A stretch of 64,000 bases of DNA from Mucilaginibacter terrae (GTDB lineage Bacteria; Bacteroidota; Bacteroidia; Sphingobacteriales; Sphingobacteriaceae), in assembly GCF_031951985.1 (NCBI RefSeq), contig NZ_JAVLVU010000001.1:5022001-5086000 (forward strand), given 5' to 3'. Position numbers and translations under genes: made by a program. How positions within the stretch are numbered: the first letter of the stretch is position 1; each line of letters starts with the position of its first letter. Below, one piece after another: positions 36,386-45,877 of this stretch. Under the pieces are notes generated by a model. It saw only the letters and a program-made list of their open reading frames with translations. It ran no database searches and had not been told where the DNA came from.

Positions 36386-36574
36386 GCGCTTAAATTAGTG
36401 AGCTTAATTAAGGTTTTTACCTTTCAGGCTATTTTATAAGGTAATTGTTTCTAAAATACCTGTTTTTAAGTCTCATTCAGAAAAAGGAAGCTTCTTTACG
36501 ATGCTTCGAAAGAAACTGGTAAGGTTATTTCCCATTGATGCGTATTATTCAATCGGGAGCGTGTGATACAAACT

Positions 36575-36620
36575 AAAAGCCCTTTTTTGCAGCTTTAACC
36601 GAGCCGCAAAAAAGGGTTTT
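36575..36620. terminator. bidirectional intrinsic terminator
   Basis: AAAAGCCCTTTTTTGC pairs with GCAAAAAAGGGTTTT (one bulged G) around an inner GCT/AGC-like stem. On the minus strand it ends the exported hydrolase gene at 36642. Confidence 0.8.
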
Positions 36621-36641
36621 AAAATGGTGTTTAATTTATGG

Positions 36642-37412
36642 TTATTTACCATTTGCAGCTGCTTCAATAACTGCAGCTACAGCTTTGGCCTGATTCATAA
36701 AAAGAGTATGCCCACCATTGATATGGGTAACTTTAGCATTTGCTCTTTTATTCATGGTATCTTCTAAACCCATATTTATAGTTTGGTCATTTGATGGTTT
36801 TACGGCGTAAACGGGTTTGTTTTTCCAGGCTGCAATGGTCACTTTATCTGTAAAGGCTTTTACTGTTAGCGGTATCTGCGAATCAAACATGAAGTTAGAT
36901 TTCTCTATGCTTTCTCCGCTGGCAAAGGTTTCTCTGAATGTTGATTTGGCCAGGTAAACATTGCCTTTATCATCAGGGGGCAAAATTCCCTTTGGCTGCT
37001 CTTTCACAGTTTGCACCAAATCTAATGTAGATTCACCCGCATCTGGAATAAACGCAGCTACGTAAACCAGGCTACTAACTTTGTTGGAGTTACCTGCCTG
37101 TGTTATTACAGTACCTCCCCACGAGTGTCCAACCAAAACTGCAGGGCCATCCTGGCGTTCCAATGCAAAATTGGTGGCAGCCACATCGTTTTCAAGTGAG
37201 CTGGTTGGGTTTTGAACCAAGGTTACTTTATAACCATCATTAACAAGAATTTTGTAAACAGCTTCCCAACCCGATGCATCAGCAAATGCGCCATGAACTA
37301 TCACAATATTTTTTACTTTGGTTGTTTGGGCTTTAAGCGAAGCAGGGCTTGCTAAAGTTAAAAAGGCCACTGCTGCAGCGGCAATCATTTTAGTTGTGTT
37401 TTTAGTTTTCAT
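36642..37412 (-). CDS. exported alpha/beta hydrolase
   Basis: The start MKTKNTTKMIAAAAVAFLTLA gives a signal peptide ending at LKAQT; 20 extra codons upstream in the same frame are ignored. KNIVIVHGAFADASGWEAVYKILVNDG forms the oxyanion loop, AVLVGHSWGGTVITQAG holds nucleophile Ser97, and HINGGHTLFMNQ the catalytic His. The FADASGWE loop marks the common bacterial 'alpha/beta hydrolase fold-5/6' esterase group seen next to oxidative-stress genes. It is periplasmic. It is more distant from the 35254/59921 pair than those two are from each other. Substrate unknown. Confidence 0.9.
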   Translation of the reverse strand: MKTKNTTKMIAAAAVAFLTLASPASLKAQTTKVKNIVIVHGAFADASGWEAVYKILVNDGYKVTLVQNPTSSLENDVAATNFALERQDGPAVLVGHSWGGTVITQAGNSNKVSSLVYVAAFIPDAGESTLDLVQTVKEQPKGILPPDDKGNVYLAKSTFRETFASGESIEKSNFMFDSQIPLTVKAFTDKVTIAAWKNKPVYAVKPSNDQTINMGLEDTMNKRANAKVTHINGGHTLFMNQAKAVAAVIEAAANGK

Positions 37413-37804
37413 GAATTTGTTTAGCTGTATCAATTCATGAAATGTGCCATGGGTTAAATAATTGAAATTCAAATCATTGAATCGATTTTCTGATATGTTG
37501 ATTTCGCGTTATACCGTTTATTTACGAATACGGCGCCGAAGCAATTGTGCAAGTTAACTTACAAATGAAATATGAAGAAACTATATACTTTTAGTTAGAG
37601 ACTATGATCGTATTGCTCAATGCTGATTAACTACTGCACTTTAATAAAATAGCGATATACAGTAATTTTTGGCATTAATGCATTTTTTTTAATATTCTGA
37701 TTTTCAATGTTTTGTGTGTTTGGTATGGGCTTTGGTTATAATGCTGTATTAACAATAGATTAATAACACGGTGCCCCAATTGTGGGCCTGCAACCACTCT
37801 CATT
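37413..37804. promoter_or_regulatory. 392-base divergent intergenic region
   Basis: It lies between the exported hydrolase (-) and a PAS-type histidine kinase (+). It is AT-rich and holds the weaker palindromic site B at 37648-37667. I see no small gene in it. Confidence 0.45.
37648..37667. promoter_or_regulatory. palindromic operator-like site B (imperfect)
   Basis: AATAGCG-ATATAC-AGTAATT keeps the 7-6-7 layout of sites A and C with three arm mismatches. The flanking TAAAATA and ATTTTT also match site C. It lies in the gap between the hydrolase at 36642 and the kinase at 37805, 137 bases before the latter. Confidence 0.4.
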
Positions 37805-38962
37805 ATGACACCTTATCTTTTAGACCAGCAAATTTCAGCCCCGCTTCTGGCTCTTACGGCCAGAAATTCAGAATCTTACAATGATTCTTTTAACAACCAT
37901 ATTTTCAATGAGATCTTTACTCATTCGAATATTGGGGTGTGGACACTTAAAGAAAAATCTTTACGCTTAAAGGTATCTTATGGCTTTCAGTTACTTTTAG
38001 GCCTTGCAGAGCAGCAAGATTATACTTTCACAGAGATATTTCAATTTGTTGCCCATTCGCAACGGTATCGGGTTGTAAAGGAGCTTAAAAGAGCTTGCAA
38101 GTGTGGTAATAACTTTGCCATTGAGTTTAAGTGCAAAGCAAATAAGCCCGGGGTAGAAGGGAAGTGGTTTAAATTAACAGGTAAAAGTTCTCATCATCCT
38201 AAAAGTTCAGGTGTGAGCTACCTTGGGTCGTTAACAGATATTACGGAAACTAAGAATCTGGAAACCTGGAATAGTGACCGGTTAGCTTTATTAGGCCATG
38301 AATTAAAAGGTCCTTTAAGTGCCATCAAACTCTATTTGCAACGGGCTCATAAAATATCAACCGAAAATAATATCAAGGATGCCGCCCTGTTTTTAAGCAA
38401 GGCCGATGACCAGGTTTCTTCCATGGCCTATTTAATGGAGGATTTGTTAACGTGCTCCACTATCGAGAATAAGCAAATGAACCTTGATGTAGAATACTTT
38501 GATCTGTCATCTATTGTTGAGCCAGTTATTGAAGAAATGAAATTGAAACACACAGATTATCATTTTATAAACTGTGTACCTGCAGCCATCAATTTAAGGG
38601 CCGATAAAAGGAAAATTAATCAGGTTATTAAAAATTACCTGACCAATGCAGTAAAGTATTCATTACCTGGCTCTGAAATTACTATTGGGGCACGTAACAA
38701 CGACGGAAATTTGATCGTATTTGTAAAAGATACTGGGACGGGTATGGATCATGAGCACCTGGAAAAAGTATTTGACCGGTATTACAGAGTAAACGGCACC
38801 ATGGCCGAAGGGCACGGACTTGGACTATACCTGGTTAAGGAAATTATTTCCCGTCACGGTGGAAATGTTTGGGTGCAAAGTGTACCTGATCAAGGCTCTG
38901 AGTTTTACTTTTCTATCCCCAAAAGCACAAATACTTTTAAACAAAACCATGGCTTAGTTTAA
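37805..38962 (+). CDS. PAS-domain histidine kinase, soluble, orphan
   Basis: No signal or membrane helix. Residues about 35-150 form a PAS-like domain (IFTHSNIGVWTLKEKSLRLKVSYGFQLLLG...YLGSLTDITETKNLE). HisKA has LALLGHELKGPLSAIKLYL with phospho-His165. The HATPase part has NQVIKNYLTNAVKYS (N box), VFVKDTGTGMD, FDRYYRVNGTMAEGHGLGLYLVKEI and GSEFYFSIP. No response regulator gene is adjacent, so it is an orphan kinase by position. It may sense an intracellular cue through PAS. Confidence 0.92.
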   Translation: MTPYLLDQQISAPLLALTARNSESYNDSFNNHIFNEIFTHSNIGVWTLKEKSLRLKVSYGFQLLLGLAEQQDYTFTEIFQFVAHSQRYRVVKELKRACKCGNNFAIEFKCKANKPGVEGKWFKLTGKSSHHPKSSGVSYLGSLTDITETKNLETWNSDRLALLGHELKGPLSAIKLYLQRAHKISTENNIKDAALFLSKADDQVSSMAYLMEDLLTCSTIENKQMNLDVEYFDLSSIVEPVIEEMKLKHTDYHFINCVPAAINLRADKRKINQVIKNYLTNAVKYSLPGSEITIGARNNDGNLIVFVKDTGTGMDHEHLEKVFDRYYRVNGTMAEGHGLGLYLVKEIISRHGGNVWVQSVPDQGSEFYFSIPKSTNTFKQNHGLV

Positions 38963-39164
38963 GCCATGTACTTTGGTGTTATACATTATCTGCCAGCCGT
39001 AAATCAACGGTATTTCACCAAATAAATTTCAGTAATTATTCATAATATTCTGATTGTTAGGTTCTTGTTGTTTGGATGGTAATTTGGAACTGATAAACAG
39101 TTGTTCCAAATTCGAGCTAAGCATGAGCCTTCAAATCGAGAGCAAAATAAAAAACAAAATCATC

Positions 39165-40211
39165 ATGAAAACAGAACAAACTCTAAAAACAATGCTAATG
39201 GTGTTGGGCACACTTTTAGTATTTAACGGCGCTAATGCGCAACAGGTTGATGCAAACACCGACCAAAACATTGAGAAACAAACCCGTGCTTTTTTGAAAA
39301 TCTTGAACTCTTCGGGAGGCAAACCACTTGAAACGTATTCTCCTAAAGATGCCAGAGCTGTACTCTCAGGTCTTCAGGCATCTGTTAAGGTAGATTTATC
39401 AGGTATTGCCATTACAGAGAAAAAGATACAGCAAGACGGTATGACCATCAGCCTGCATATTGTTAAGCCGGCGGGCGTTAAAAAAGTATTGCCTGTGTTT
39501 ATGTATTTCCACGGCGGCGGGTGGATACTGGGCGATTTTCCAACACACCAGCGCCTGGTTAGAGACTTAGTTGTAAACTCGGGTGCAGCAGCTGTATTTG
39601 TTAATTACACACCATCGCCCGAGGCACAATTTCCGGTTGCCATTAACCAGGCTTATGCTGCTACCAAATGGGTTGCTGCTCATGGTACCGAGATTGGCGT
39701 AAATGGCAAAAAGCTTGCGGTAGCAGGTAACAGTGTTGGCGGTAATATGGCTGCGGTGGTTTCATTAATGGCCAAAGATAAAAATGGACCAGATATTAAA
39801 CTGCAGGTGTTGTTTTGGCCGGTTACTGATGCCAATATGGAAACGGCTTCATATAATCAATATGCCGAAGGCAGGTTTTTAACTAAAGGATTAATGAACT
39901 GGTTTTGGAACAGCTATATCCCCGAGCCGGGCAAGCGCAATAATGTGTATGCATCGCCGCTGCAAGCACCTATTGAGCGCTTAAAAGGCTTGCCCAAAGC
40001 AATTGTTGAAGTTGCCGAAAATGATGTTTTGAGAGATGAAGGTGAAACTTACGCGCGTAAAATGAATGAAGCCGGAGTACCGGTAAGTTTAATGAGGTAC
40101 CAGGGAATGATTCATGATTTTGGATTGTTAAATCCGCTTGCAAAAGTACCTGAGGTGCAGAGTGGAATTTTACAAGCAGCCGGTGAGCTTCATAAAGCAT
40201 TGTTTAATTAA
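39165..40211 (+). CDS. exported HSL-type (GDSAG-like) esterase
   Basis: The start MKTEQTLKTMLMVLGTLLVFNGANAQQ at 39165 gives a signal peptide; a long in-frame upstream extension is not credible. The hormone-sensitive-lipase layout is clear. The oxyanion motif is YFHGGGWILGDF, the nucleophile elbow is VAGNSVGGNMA with Ser190, the Asp lies in VAENDVLRDEGE, and the His in YQGMIHDFGLL. The elbow reads GNSVG rather than GDSAG, within the range of the family. It probably acts on short-chain esters in the periplasm. The 44-bp palindrome lies 44 bases after its stop. Confidence 0.92.
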   Translation: MKTEQTLKTMLMVLGTLLVFNGANAQQVDANTDQNIEKQTRAFLKILNSSGGKPLETYSPKDARAVLSGLQASVKVDLSGIAITEKKIQQDGMTISLHIVKPAGVKKVLPVFMYFHGGGWILGDFPTHQRLVRDLVVNSGAAAVFVNYTPSPEAQFPVAINQAYAATKWVAAHGTEIGVNGKKLAVAGNSVGGNMAAVVSLMAKDKNGPDIKLQVLFWPVTDANMETASYNQYAEGRFLTKGLMNWFWNSYIPEPGKRNNVYASPLQAPIERLKGLPKAIVEVAENDVLRDEGETYARKMNEAGVPVSLMRYQGMIHDFGLLNPLAKVPEVQSGILQAAGELHKALFN

Positions 40212-40254
40212 ACGGTTATTACAGTTAATTACAATTCCTTTTGAAAGTATTATT

Positions 40255-40298
40255 ATCATTTCGTAAAATAACGATATATCGTTATTTTACGAAATGAT
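40255..40298. promoter_or_regulatory. perfect 44-bp palindrome (site C), probable operator
   Basis: Bases 40255-40276 are the exact reverse complement of 40277-40298, with no loop. The centre is AATAACG-ATATAT-CGTTATT, as at site A. The next bases on each side do not pair. A hairpin with no loop and no T-run is a poor terminator; a protein-binding site or an extended dimer-of-dimers operator fits better. It lies 215 bases upstream of the TPR kinase gene. Confidence 0.7.
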
Positions 40299-40512
40299 TT
40301 TGCTATATAAGTATTTGTGAATCAAAGTATTGATTTATGGTAAATTGTTTGATAGTTTTATAGTGCTCAAACAACTGAAACACATACCATTAACCATTAA
40401 TGAAAATTGGACATCTCAAGCACTTATCATCAGTCATTTGTAAGGCAAAGAGTACTTTTAATTTATTATTTCACTGTGCATTCAGTTGCTCCTGTATACG
40501 CCTTAAAAAATC

Positions 40513-42978
40513 ATGGTGCGTATGAAAGTTTGGATGTATTTACTGAGATTCTTACTTGTTTTAACTCCTTTCAGCCTTGCAAAGGCATCAGATGATACAG
40601 ACTTAAAAAACGCACTACCCGATCTTTTACATCAATATCAAACAGCCGAAAGTGATATTGATAAAGCAAACAGCGCATTGCTAATAGCTAATTTTTATTT
40701 AAATAATAAAAGTTATAATCTGTTTTTAGATTCGTCCCTCCATTATACTCAAGTAGCCCAAAAACTAAGCCGTGGCATTAGCTATAATAAAGGCGTTGAC
40801 GATGCCCTTGTATTGCAAGCCAAAATTTGGATCGAGAAAAAAAAAGTGCCTAAAATTACTGAGCTAACTAAAAACGCTACCGGATCACTCAAAGTAAGGC
40901 TTCACATTCTTTTGGGACTTTATTGGTTGGAAAAGCCGGGTTCGGACAAGGAGGATATGAACCAGGCTAATACTGAATTTAGCCTTGCCCGGAGTACTGC
41001 TCTTAAAGCAAGGATGCCCACACTTGCTACCTTAGCCGAAATTTACCAATTTAAATTATTAAAAGAGAACCAATGCGACTCAACCCTTTGCGCACAAAAA
41101 TTTAATAGTGTTATTAACAGGTCCCTACGCCTTCGTAAGCCCGGACTGCTTGCAAAGGCATGGATAGAAAGGTCTAATCACTGCTATACTATACCTGATC
41201 GTGTAAATCTGCTTAAAACGGCTTTATCGTACTCAAAAGGTTTGCCTAACCAGGGAACTGCAATTTGGATAAAAAAGGAATTAGCTGATATGAACCTCCA
41301 GGAGGGTAAGCTCGATTCTGCAGAGCAGAAGTTATTGGAGGTTGTAAAATTATATAAGCTTGCCGGATATAAAAATTTGCAATTTACGTATGATCTGCTG
41401 ATTGCCGTTTATAACAACAAGGGGCAGTATAAAAAGGCAATGTTTTACGGTATTGCTGCCGAAAAATGTGCGGAATTTACCGGTACAGATAAAGGCCTTG
41501 ATCATTTTTACTACAATATATATCAAACTTGCGAATACTTAGGACAAAAGGCATTGGCCTCTGAATATTTAAAAAAAAGCATAGCTGAAACTGCTAAATC
41601 TCCAAACTATTTTCCGTATGGACTTTACCGGGGAGTTTTGTGGGAAAATATACGCAGCGGAAAGGCGAAAAGTGGCTTGGATGAACTTAAGAAGACTATA
41701 AAATTACACCCGCCTTTACCCAGCGATGAGTTATTTATTGCAACCCTTTTTAGTGATTGTTATGTTGCACTGAACAAACTTGATGTGGCTGAAAAATATC
41801 ATGATCAGATAGCCGGGAAAGTTAAAAACTTAAGAAAGGATTATTCATACTATCAATGGTGCAGATGGGTGATCCCTTTTTACATGGCTCGTGGCAAATA
41901 TTACAAAGCAAAGCCTTTTCTTGCCGAATTGCTGAATGCACCTCCAGGTATTAATCCACAGGGCGAAGTTGCAGTAGCACATTTTAATCAATTTAAAATT
42001 GATTCTGCTGAAGGCCGTTATCTTGATGCTATAAAACACAGTAATACCGGGCATAAAATACTCGATTCGATTTCTAATGCAGACAAGGTAAAACAGTCGG
42101 CCGAACTGCGCTTACAATATCAAACTGAGAAGAAAGAAAAAGAAAACCTGAAGCTCAGGAACAGAAATCATGTACAGCAAAGTGAAATTGAAAGAAGTTC
42201 TCTTGAAAAGAAATTAATTGGTACCGGCTTATTTGCGTCCTTTATAATCGTAGGGCTTATGTTGTACTTGTACAGGGCAAAACAGCATAGTAATAATGTG
42301 TTAAAAGTTCAGCAAAATGAAATTCAGTCACAAAACCGGCAATTAAACCAGTTGGTTGGCGAAAAGGAATGGCTGATCAAAGAAATACATCACCGTGTAA
42401 AAAACAATCTGCAAATAATTTCAAGTCTTTTAAATACTCAGTCGGCGTATCTTAATAATGAAGAGGCCAAAACCGCAATACGTGACAGCCAAAACCGTAT
42501 GCAGGCTATTTCAATTGTTCATCAAAAGTTGTATCAATCAAATGACCTGGCAACCGTTGAGTTTAAGCTATACCTGGAAGAGCTTGTACAAAGTATTTGT
42601 GACTCATTTAGGTCAAAGCTAAATGTGAAATTTAAATTTGACGTAATTGAAGCCTATTTAAGTACAGCTGAATCGGTACCAATTGGTTTGATGCTTAACG
42701 AAGCTATAACCAACAGTATTAAATATGCATTTGCTCAAACCCAGTATCCCCAAATTACTGTTTCCTTAGCCCGAGCTGCTGATGGGATGTATATATTAAC
42801 AATAAAGGATAACGGGCAAGGCCTGCCGGAAGATTTTGATATGTACAATTGTACGTCATTAGGTATTAATTTAATGGTGGGGCTTACCGAGCAGTTAGGA
42901 GGTACGTTCTCTATAAACAGCAACCATGGGACTATCATTACCATAGTTTTCCCTCCGTTTTTGCATGGTGCCGAGTAA
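40513..42978 (+). CDS. TPR-containing histidine kinase, HisKA_2 type, orphan
   Basis: The signal peptide is MVRMKVWMYLLRFLLVLTPFSLAKAS. Residues about 30-530 are helical TPR-type repeats (ALSYSKGLPNQGTAIWIKKELADM...KLDSAEQKLLEVVKLYKLAGYKN). A coiled coil and one membrane helix (about 570-592, LIGTGLFASFIIVGLMLYLY) follow. HisKA_2 reads KEIHHRVKNNLQIISSLL with phospho-His 626. The ATPase part has LNEAITNSIKYAFA, IKDNGQGLPEDFD and LGINLMVGLTEQLGG. These HWE-like kinases often signal to receiver-only proteins or anti-sigma modules; none is next door. A strong terminator follows. Confidence 0.92.
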   Translation: MVRMKVWMYLLRFLLVLTPFSLAKASDDTDLKNALPDLLHQYQTAESDIDKANSALLIANFYLNNKSYNLFLDSSLHYTQVAQKLSRGISYNKGVDDALVLQAKIWIEKKKVPKITELTKNATGSLKVRLHILLGLYWLEKPGSDKEDMNQANTEFSLARSTALKARMPTLATLAEIYQFKLLKENQCDSTLCAQKFNSVINRSLRLRKPGLLAKAWIERSNHCYTIPDRVNLLKTALSYSKGLPNQGTAIWIKKELADMNLQEGKLDSAEQKLLEVVKLYKLAGYKNLQFTYDLLIAVYNNKGQYKKAMFYGIAAEKCAEFTGTDKGLDHFYYNIYQTCEYLGQKALASEYLKKSIAETAKSPNYFPYGLYRGVLWENIRSGKAKSGLDELKKTIKLHPPLPSDELFIATLFSDCYVALNKLDVAEKYHDQIAGKVKNLRKDYSYYQWCRWVIPFYMARGKYYKAKPFLAELLNAPPGINPQGEVAVAHFNQFKIDSAEGRYLDAIKHSNTGHKILDSISNADKVKQSAELRLQYQTEKKEKENLKLRNRNHVQQSEIERSSLEKKLIGTGLFASFIIVGLMLYLYRAKQHSNNVLKVQQNEIQSQNRQLNQLVGEKEWLIKEIHHRVKNNLQIISSLLNTQSAYLNNEEAKTAIRDSQNRMQAISIVHQKLYQSNDLATVEFKLYLEELVQSICDSFRSKLNVKFKFDVIEAYLSTAESVPIGLMLNEAITNSIKYAFAQTQYPQITVSLARAADGMYILTIKDNGQGLPEDFDMYNCTSLGINLMVGLTEQLGGTFSINSNHGTIITIVFPPFLHGAE

Positions 42979-43001
42979 TGCACAATTAAGTAAAATAAAG
43001 C

Positions 43002-43029
43002 AACAGCAATACTCTTCAGTATTGCTGTT
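43002..43029. terminator. intrinsic terminator between converging genes
   Basis: A perfect 12-base stem AACAGCAATACT/AGTATTGCTGTT with loop CTTC and TTTAATAA follows the TPR kinase gene and can also serve the GH1 gene on the minus strand. Confidence 0.85.
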
Positions 43030-43093
43030 TAATAAGTTTAATGAACATATCAATGTAAGGGTTGCAAAATACCATAGGAAGCAGCACTATACA

Positions 43094-44596
43094 TCAAACT
43101 AATTCGTTTTTTAAAGCAATGGTTTTAAAATATGCTGCACTTGCTTTGGGGATACGCTTTAGGTTTTTATAATTAAGGTAAAACAGCCCGAAACGGATTT
43201 CATATCCGCTGGCCCATTCAAAATTATCCATCATGCTCCAGTAGAAATAACCTTTAACAGGTACATTATCAGCCGTTGCTCTTTGGAGCTGGGTGAGGTA
43301 ATTGCGCATAAAGGTTATCCGGTCGGTGTCATACACGTGTCCGTCTGCCGTGAGTTCATCAGAGCCGCTACAGCCATTCTCGGTAATGTATATTTCTTTT
43401 GCGTTCCATAAAATCTGTGCGTTTTTTGGGCCCCAGTATAAACATTCGGGGCCAAGCACCTGCCATTCTGAGGTACTACGGGGCTGTGATTTGGCAAAAG
43501 GAATAAACCGGTAACCTTCAGGATTATTGGCTGCCTCAACATATTGAGACGGCATATAAATATTTAGTCCAACAAAATCTAATGGGCTACTGATAATCTT
43601 TAGGTCTTCGCCTGTAAACTGCGGCGCGTTTGCACCAGCATTGCTCAAAAAACGGTCGGTATACCGCCCATCCATAATCACACTTAAATAACCGGCATTT
43701 TGCTCGCGCATAGCTAATTGAGAAGCCTTGATGTTTTCCGGGGTTTCAATGATCGGAACCGGCACATCCAGATTTTCTGCTATACCCACTTTAACACCCG
43801 AAGCTGTACGTGCCCTTATGGCCTGAACGGCCAGCCCATGTGCTAATACGGCGTTATGTCTCACCTGGTAGAGTGCTTTTTTATCCAGTTTTAAACCCGG
43901 TGCAAATTGTCCGTTACCATATCCCAATTCAACAAACGTTCTGATCTCGTTCATGGTAAAAAAATGTTTTACCCTGTCTCCCAGCTTATTTGCTACGTAA
44001 CCTGCATATTCACCAAAAATATGTGCGGTTTCGCGCGATTGCCATCCATTATATTTATCGTGCAGCGCCTGCGGCAGATCCCAATGATACAAGGTAGCGA
44101 ACGGTTGAATTCCATTAGCCAAAAGCTCATCCGTTAAGCGGTTGTAAAAATCAATACCTTTTAAATTTGGTGCCCCTTTGCCATCTGGAAAAATGCGCGG
44201 CCATGCTATAGAGAAACGAAACGACCGGGTGTTCATTTCTTTCATCAGCTTAATATCTTCCTTGTAACGATGATACATGTCACAGGCCACATCCCCATTC
44301 TCATTGTTTTTGATCTTGCCGGGTATGTGTGAAAAGGTATCCCAAATAGACTTTCCCCGTCCATCTTCGTTTACAGCCCCTTCCACCTGGTAAGATGCCG
44401 TAGCTGTGCCCCAAAGAAAACCTTTCGGAAATGATTTGTTGTTCACCCGGTTGTATATTTCCGGTGTGTTGGTATTAGTGGCAATATTGGTGTTTGATGT
44501 TAAAACAGGTACTGCTGAAATGCCCGCGATAGTAACTCCGGCCTTAATAAACTTGCGGCGATCTAAGTCCTGGTTCTTGGTTGGTTGTTTTGGCAT
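43094..44596 (-). CDS. GH1 beta-glucosidase with Tat-type signal (locus 2)
   Basis: The N-terminus has a twin-arginine motif (DLDRRKFIKAGVTIAG), so it is probably exported folded. The GH1 barrel begins FPKGFLWGTATASYQVEGAVNEDGRGKSIWDTFSH. The acid/base is Glu217 in FFTMNEIRTF (usually TFNEP), and the nucleophile Glu406 lies in IYITENGCSG. FYWSMMDNFEWASGY near the end is the usual substrate-binding block. It would hydrolyse beta-glucosides or oligosaccharides released from beta-glucan. A terminator separates it from the SusC/D/SGBP operon, so it may have its own promoter. Confidence 0.94.
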   Translation of the reverse strand: MPKQPTKNQDLDRRKFIKAGVTIAGISAVPVLTSNTNIATNTNTPEIYNRVNNKSFPKGFLWGTATASYQVEGAVNEDGRGKSIWDTFSHIPGKIKNNENGDVACDMYHRYKEDIKLMKEMNTRSFRFSIAWPRIFPDGKGAPNLKGIDFYNRLTDELLANGIQPFATLYHWDLPQALHDKYNGWQSRETAHIFGEYAGYVANKLGDRVKHFFTMNEIRTFVELGYGNGQFAPGLKLDKKALYQVRHNAVLAHGLAVQAIRARTASGVKVGIAENLDVPVPIIETPENIKASQLAMREQNAGYLSVIMDGRYTDRFLSNAGANAPQFTGEDLKIISSPLDFVGLNIYMPSQYVEAANNPEGYRFIPFAKSQPRSTSEWQVLGPECLYWGPKNAQILWNAKEIYITENGCSGSDELTADGHVYDTDRITFMRNYLTQLQRATADNVPVKGYFYWSMMDNFEWASGYEIRFGLFYLNYKNLKRIPKASAAYFKTIALKNELV

Positions 44597-44652
44597 ATAA
44601 TGCTAAAGTGGCGTTATAGTATATTTTATAGTGAGGTTTATATGGTAGTACT

Positions 44653-44686
44653 AAATGAAGTCGCTAACTAAATAGCGACTTCATTT
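44653..44686. terminator. intrinsic terminator after the SGBP gene of locus 2
   Basis: A perfect 14-base stem AAATGAAGTCGCTA/TAGCGACTTCATTT with a 6-base loop lies immediately 3' of the minus-strand glycan-binding protein gene and before the GH1 gene. Confidence 0.88.
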
Positions 44687-44692
44687 CATTGG

Positions 44693-45859
44693 CTATATAA
44701 ATCCAATATCATCAATGTAAATAGTTTCAGGTGCAGAAATTCCGCTCAATTCCTGGATGCGAAGTTGTTCCATGATCACCGGTCGTGTTCCGAAGCTTGT
44801 TAACGGAATGGTGAAATCTGTCCATTGTCCGGCTTTTAAGGTAACTACCACACCCTCGTTATCACTAATGGCTTGTTTGCCATCTTTATCGGGTCCCATC
44901 ACCATTATACGCACCACGTTACCATCGCTTCCGGGGCCACCATAAATGGAGAGTTTAATGGCCGATTTGTCTGCAAGGCTTATAGTACCGCCAGCATTGC
45001 CTATTTGAAAACCGGCATAGCCGCCTAAATAAGTAACAGCAATGGAGTTACTGCCTCTTTTTACAGGTGATGTATTACTGAAATTTGGTTTATCGCCACC
45101 ATTCCAGCCGCCAATCCACCAACCCTTGGCCAGTGCATCATCATAAATAAGGTACTTGAACCCAAAGGCAGTTTGTGATTTGGCTACACCGCCGGGTGTG
45201 GTTACATAAATGTAGGCCTGTACAACCCCAGCCGGTACTCTAACCTGAATTTGCGTAGGAGTAGGGGTGCCTACAATGGTAGCAGGGGTATTATCAAATG
45301 TAACTTTACTAACACCATTAAAATTAGTACCGGTTAAAGTGACAATATCACCGGCACTGCCTGCTAACGGGTCAAAGTTGGTAATAGTTGCGGTTGGCTG
45401 CTGTATTACAAAATCGAAATCGGTACGGCCTTTATTGGTTACAACGGTAAGTTTATTGGGTTGATTGCTGCCCCACGGGGTATTGATTGGTATGGTAATG
45501 ATGATACTTTCGGAGGTAACCAGCGCCGGATTAAAGTAAGCCGGAACGCCATTGAACAGAACCTGTGAGGTTGATTTTAAATTAGATCCAAGGATTGCAT
45601 AGAGGCCATTTAACTGCCCGCTGGTAACCGTAGAATCGAACGCCACTTTTTTAATTTTATCTGCTACCGAACTTGAATCAAGGTTGATGCGCGTGGTTAC
45701 GTTTCTCAGCGTTGAGTCTTTGCTAACTGTTCTTACCCGGCTGATTACCGGCGTGCCCGAGTCCTCGTTTTTATCTTTTTTACACGAGGTAAATAAGGTA
45801 ATCAGGCATAGCAGCATCGATATACCCCAAGTAATCTTTAAAATATTTTTACTTTTCAT
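44693..45859 (-). CDS. IPT/TIG-domain surface glycan-binding lipoprotein (locus 2)
   Basis: Lipobox LFTSC is followed by KKDKNEDSG. The middle has two immunoglobulin-like IPT/TIG domains (about residues 85-155 and 155-240; ATITNFDPLAGSAGDIVTLTGTNF is classic). The C-terminal roughly 150 residues are a jelly-roll domain (KGWWIGGWNGGDKPNF...IKLSIYGGPG...IYIDDIGFI) resembling a carbohydrate-binding module, rich in surface Trp and Tyr. Proteins of this build follow SusD in beta-glucan loci and hold substrate at the cell surface. It lies 18 bases after the SusD gene. Confidence 0.88.
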   Translation of the reverse strand: MKSKNILKITWGISMLLCLITLFTSCKKDKNEDSGTPVISRVRTVSKDSTLRNVTTRINLDSSSVADKIKKVAFDSTVTSGQLNGLYAILGSNLKSTSQVLFNGVPAYFNPALVTSESIIITIPINTPWGSNQPNKLTVVTNKGRTDFDFVIQQPTATITNFDPLAGSAGDIVTLTGTNFNGVSKVTFDNTPATIVGTPTPTQIQVRVPAGVVQAYIYVTTPGGVAKSQTAFGFKYLIYDDALAKGWWIGGWNGGDKPNFSNTSPVKRGSNSIAVTYLGGYAGFQIGNAGGTISLADKSAIKLSIYGGPGSDGNVVRIMVMGPDKDGKQAISDNEGVVVTLKAGQWTDFTIPLTSFGTRPVIMEQLRIQELSGISAPETIYIDDIGFI

Positions 45860-45877
45860 CTTGAATTTCTTTAGCTG

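Noticed and set aside
40255-40298. 44-bp palindrome as an intrinsic terminator of the esterase gene
   Set aside because: There is no loop, it is AT-rich, and no T-run follows; the arms match operator-like sites elsewhere.
40407-40595. 62-codon open frame upstream of the TPR kinase
   Set aside because: It overlaps the kinase signal-peptide region in another frame, has no recognisable domain, and lies in a gap dominated by regulatory sequence.
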